Part shown: positions 63,518 through 64,000 of the stretch, in pieces
Layout: each line of letters starts with the position of its first letter
Numbering within the stretch: position 1 is the first letter of the stretch
The notes under the pieces: generated by a model
The model's database searches: none
Seen by the model: the letters and a program-made list of their open reading frames with translations, nothing else
Told to the model about the DNA's origin: nothing
Translations under genes and position numbers: made by a program
Source of the DNA: Metabacillus halosaccharovorans
GTDB lineage: Bacteria > Bacillota > Bacilli > Bacillales > Bacillaceae
Direction: 5' to 3'
Assembly (NCBI RefSeq): GCF_002019635.1
Contig: NZ_KV917371.1
Location: forward strand, 1,364,001 to 1,428,000
Length of the DNA stretch: 64,000 bases

Positions 63518-64000
63518 TTAATCCTGTTCTGATTGCTTTAAGTAATAGCCTACTCCACGTCTAGTTACGATCCAGGTCGGATGGCTCGGATTATCTTCGA
63601 TTTTTTCCCTTAAGCGTCGAACAGTGACATCGACTGTTCTTACATCACCAAAATAATCATAGCCCCATACTGTTTGTAATAGATGCTCACGTGTCATAAC
63701 CTGTCCAATATGTTGTGCAAGATAATGGAGCAACTCAAACTCACGATGCGTTAATTCAATTGTTTCTCCTCTTTTTGATACAACATACGCGTCAGGATGA
63801 ATAACAAGTGATCCAATTGAAATTTCATTTGATGCGCCTTTTGTTTCATTTGATTCATTTGCTTGCTGTCTACGTAGGTTTGCTTTTACCCTAGCCAATA
63901 ATTCCCGCGTGCTAAATGGCTTTGTTACATAATCATCAGCACCTAATTCCAGACCGAGTACTTTATCAATCTCAGAATCCTTTGCGGTTAACATAATGAT
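63518..64000 (-). CDS. walR: Response regulator WalR, 3' part (5' end outside window)
   Basis: The C-terminal about 160 residues of the OmpR-type regulator: the end of the receiver domain ([42 protein letters not shown]) and the winged helix ([54 protein letters not shown]). The frame is open to the window edge. First gene of walRKHIJ-htrC. Confidence 0.97.
   Translation of the reverse strand: MIMLTAKDSEIDKVLGLELGADDYVTKPFSTRELLARVKANLRRQQANESNETKGASNEISIGSLVIHPDAYVVSKRGETIELTHREFELLHYLAQHIGQVMTREHLLQTVWGYDYFGDVRTVDVTVRRLREKIEDNPSHPTWIVTRRGVGYYLKQSEQD

Noticed and set aside
1-64000. tRNA, rRNA, integrase, complete insertion sequence or prophage
   Set aside because: I looked for cloverleaf ends, transposase motifs and phage genes and saw none; accessory traits here are single genes and small repeats.

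Overview
The window is AT-rich Firmicute DNA with strong Shine-Dalgarno sites (GGAGG), GTG and TTG starts, sigma-A promoters, cre sites, a perfect Fur box, an LPDTA sorting signal and the walRKHIJ-htrC-rlmH order known from the oriC-proximal region of Bacillus. The host is a member of the Bacillaceae, probably a pigmented Bacillus sensu lato; the species cannot be told from this sequence alone.

Layout. 1-6 kb: the 3' part of ahpF; an ABC exporter operon closed by its own TetR repressor, with two operator palindromes around the promoter; malate:quinone oxidoreductase, whose C-terminus is rewritten by an inserted small repeat. 5.8-11.7 kb: a PadR-DUF4188 pair, a frameshifted 7TM-PAS-GGDEF gene, a Gfo/Idh/MocA oxidoreductase, the cystine symporter tcyP and the remains of an AraC regulator. 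11.8-13.8 kb: the adaptive DNA-alkylation repair operon adaA-alkA-ogt. 14-16 kb: an amino-acid permease under a single-aptamer glycine riboswitch with a terminator. 16-22.5 kb: csaA, an AraC gene cut by an in-frame TGA, a sulfurtransferase and potABCD. 22.5-34.5 kb: a secreted arabinanase with two cre sites, a large four-part polysaccharide enzyme (DUF2062-like, GH18, CE4, GT2), a Thr-rich exported protein, a sensor kinase and a yobV/yobU-like divergent pair. 34.7-38.8 kb: a Fur-controlled siderophore ABC operon. 39-43.6 kb: a LacI regulator divergent from a cell-wall-anchored GH16 beta-glucanase.

43.6-50.4 kb holds a C30 carotenoid operon (crtN-crtM-crtP-crtQ-crtO, staphyloxanthin type). Divergent from it is a heavily decayed MerR/B12-binding regulator of the CarH/LitR type. 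Its likely operators are still present, so the sequence suggests that light and B12 control of the pigment has been lost. 50.6-56.1 kb is more accessory: an orphan protein with TIR/deoxyribosyltransferase-like features, a radical SAM/SPASM enzyme, an amino-acid ABC importer, and a PD-(D/E)XK-like nuclease whose 3' end runs into a block of four related hairpin repeats.

56.4-64 kb is core genome: a large inverted-repeat element, rlmH, the short CxxH/CxxC gene yyzF embedded in a cluster of seven DnaA-box-like sequences, htrC, walJ, walI, walH, walK and the 3' part of walR. The best candidates for further work are the repeat-linked nuclease, the four-part polysaccharide synthase/hydrolase, the dead photoregulator with its surviving operators, and the orphan at 50.6 kb.
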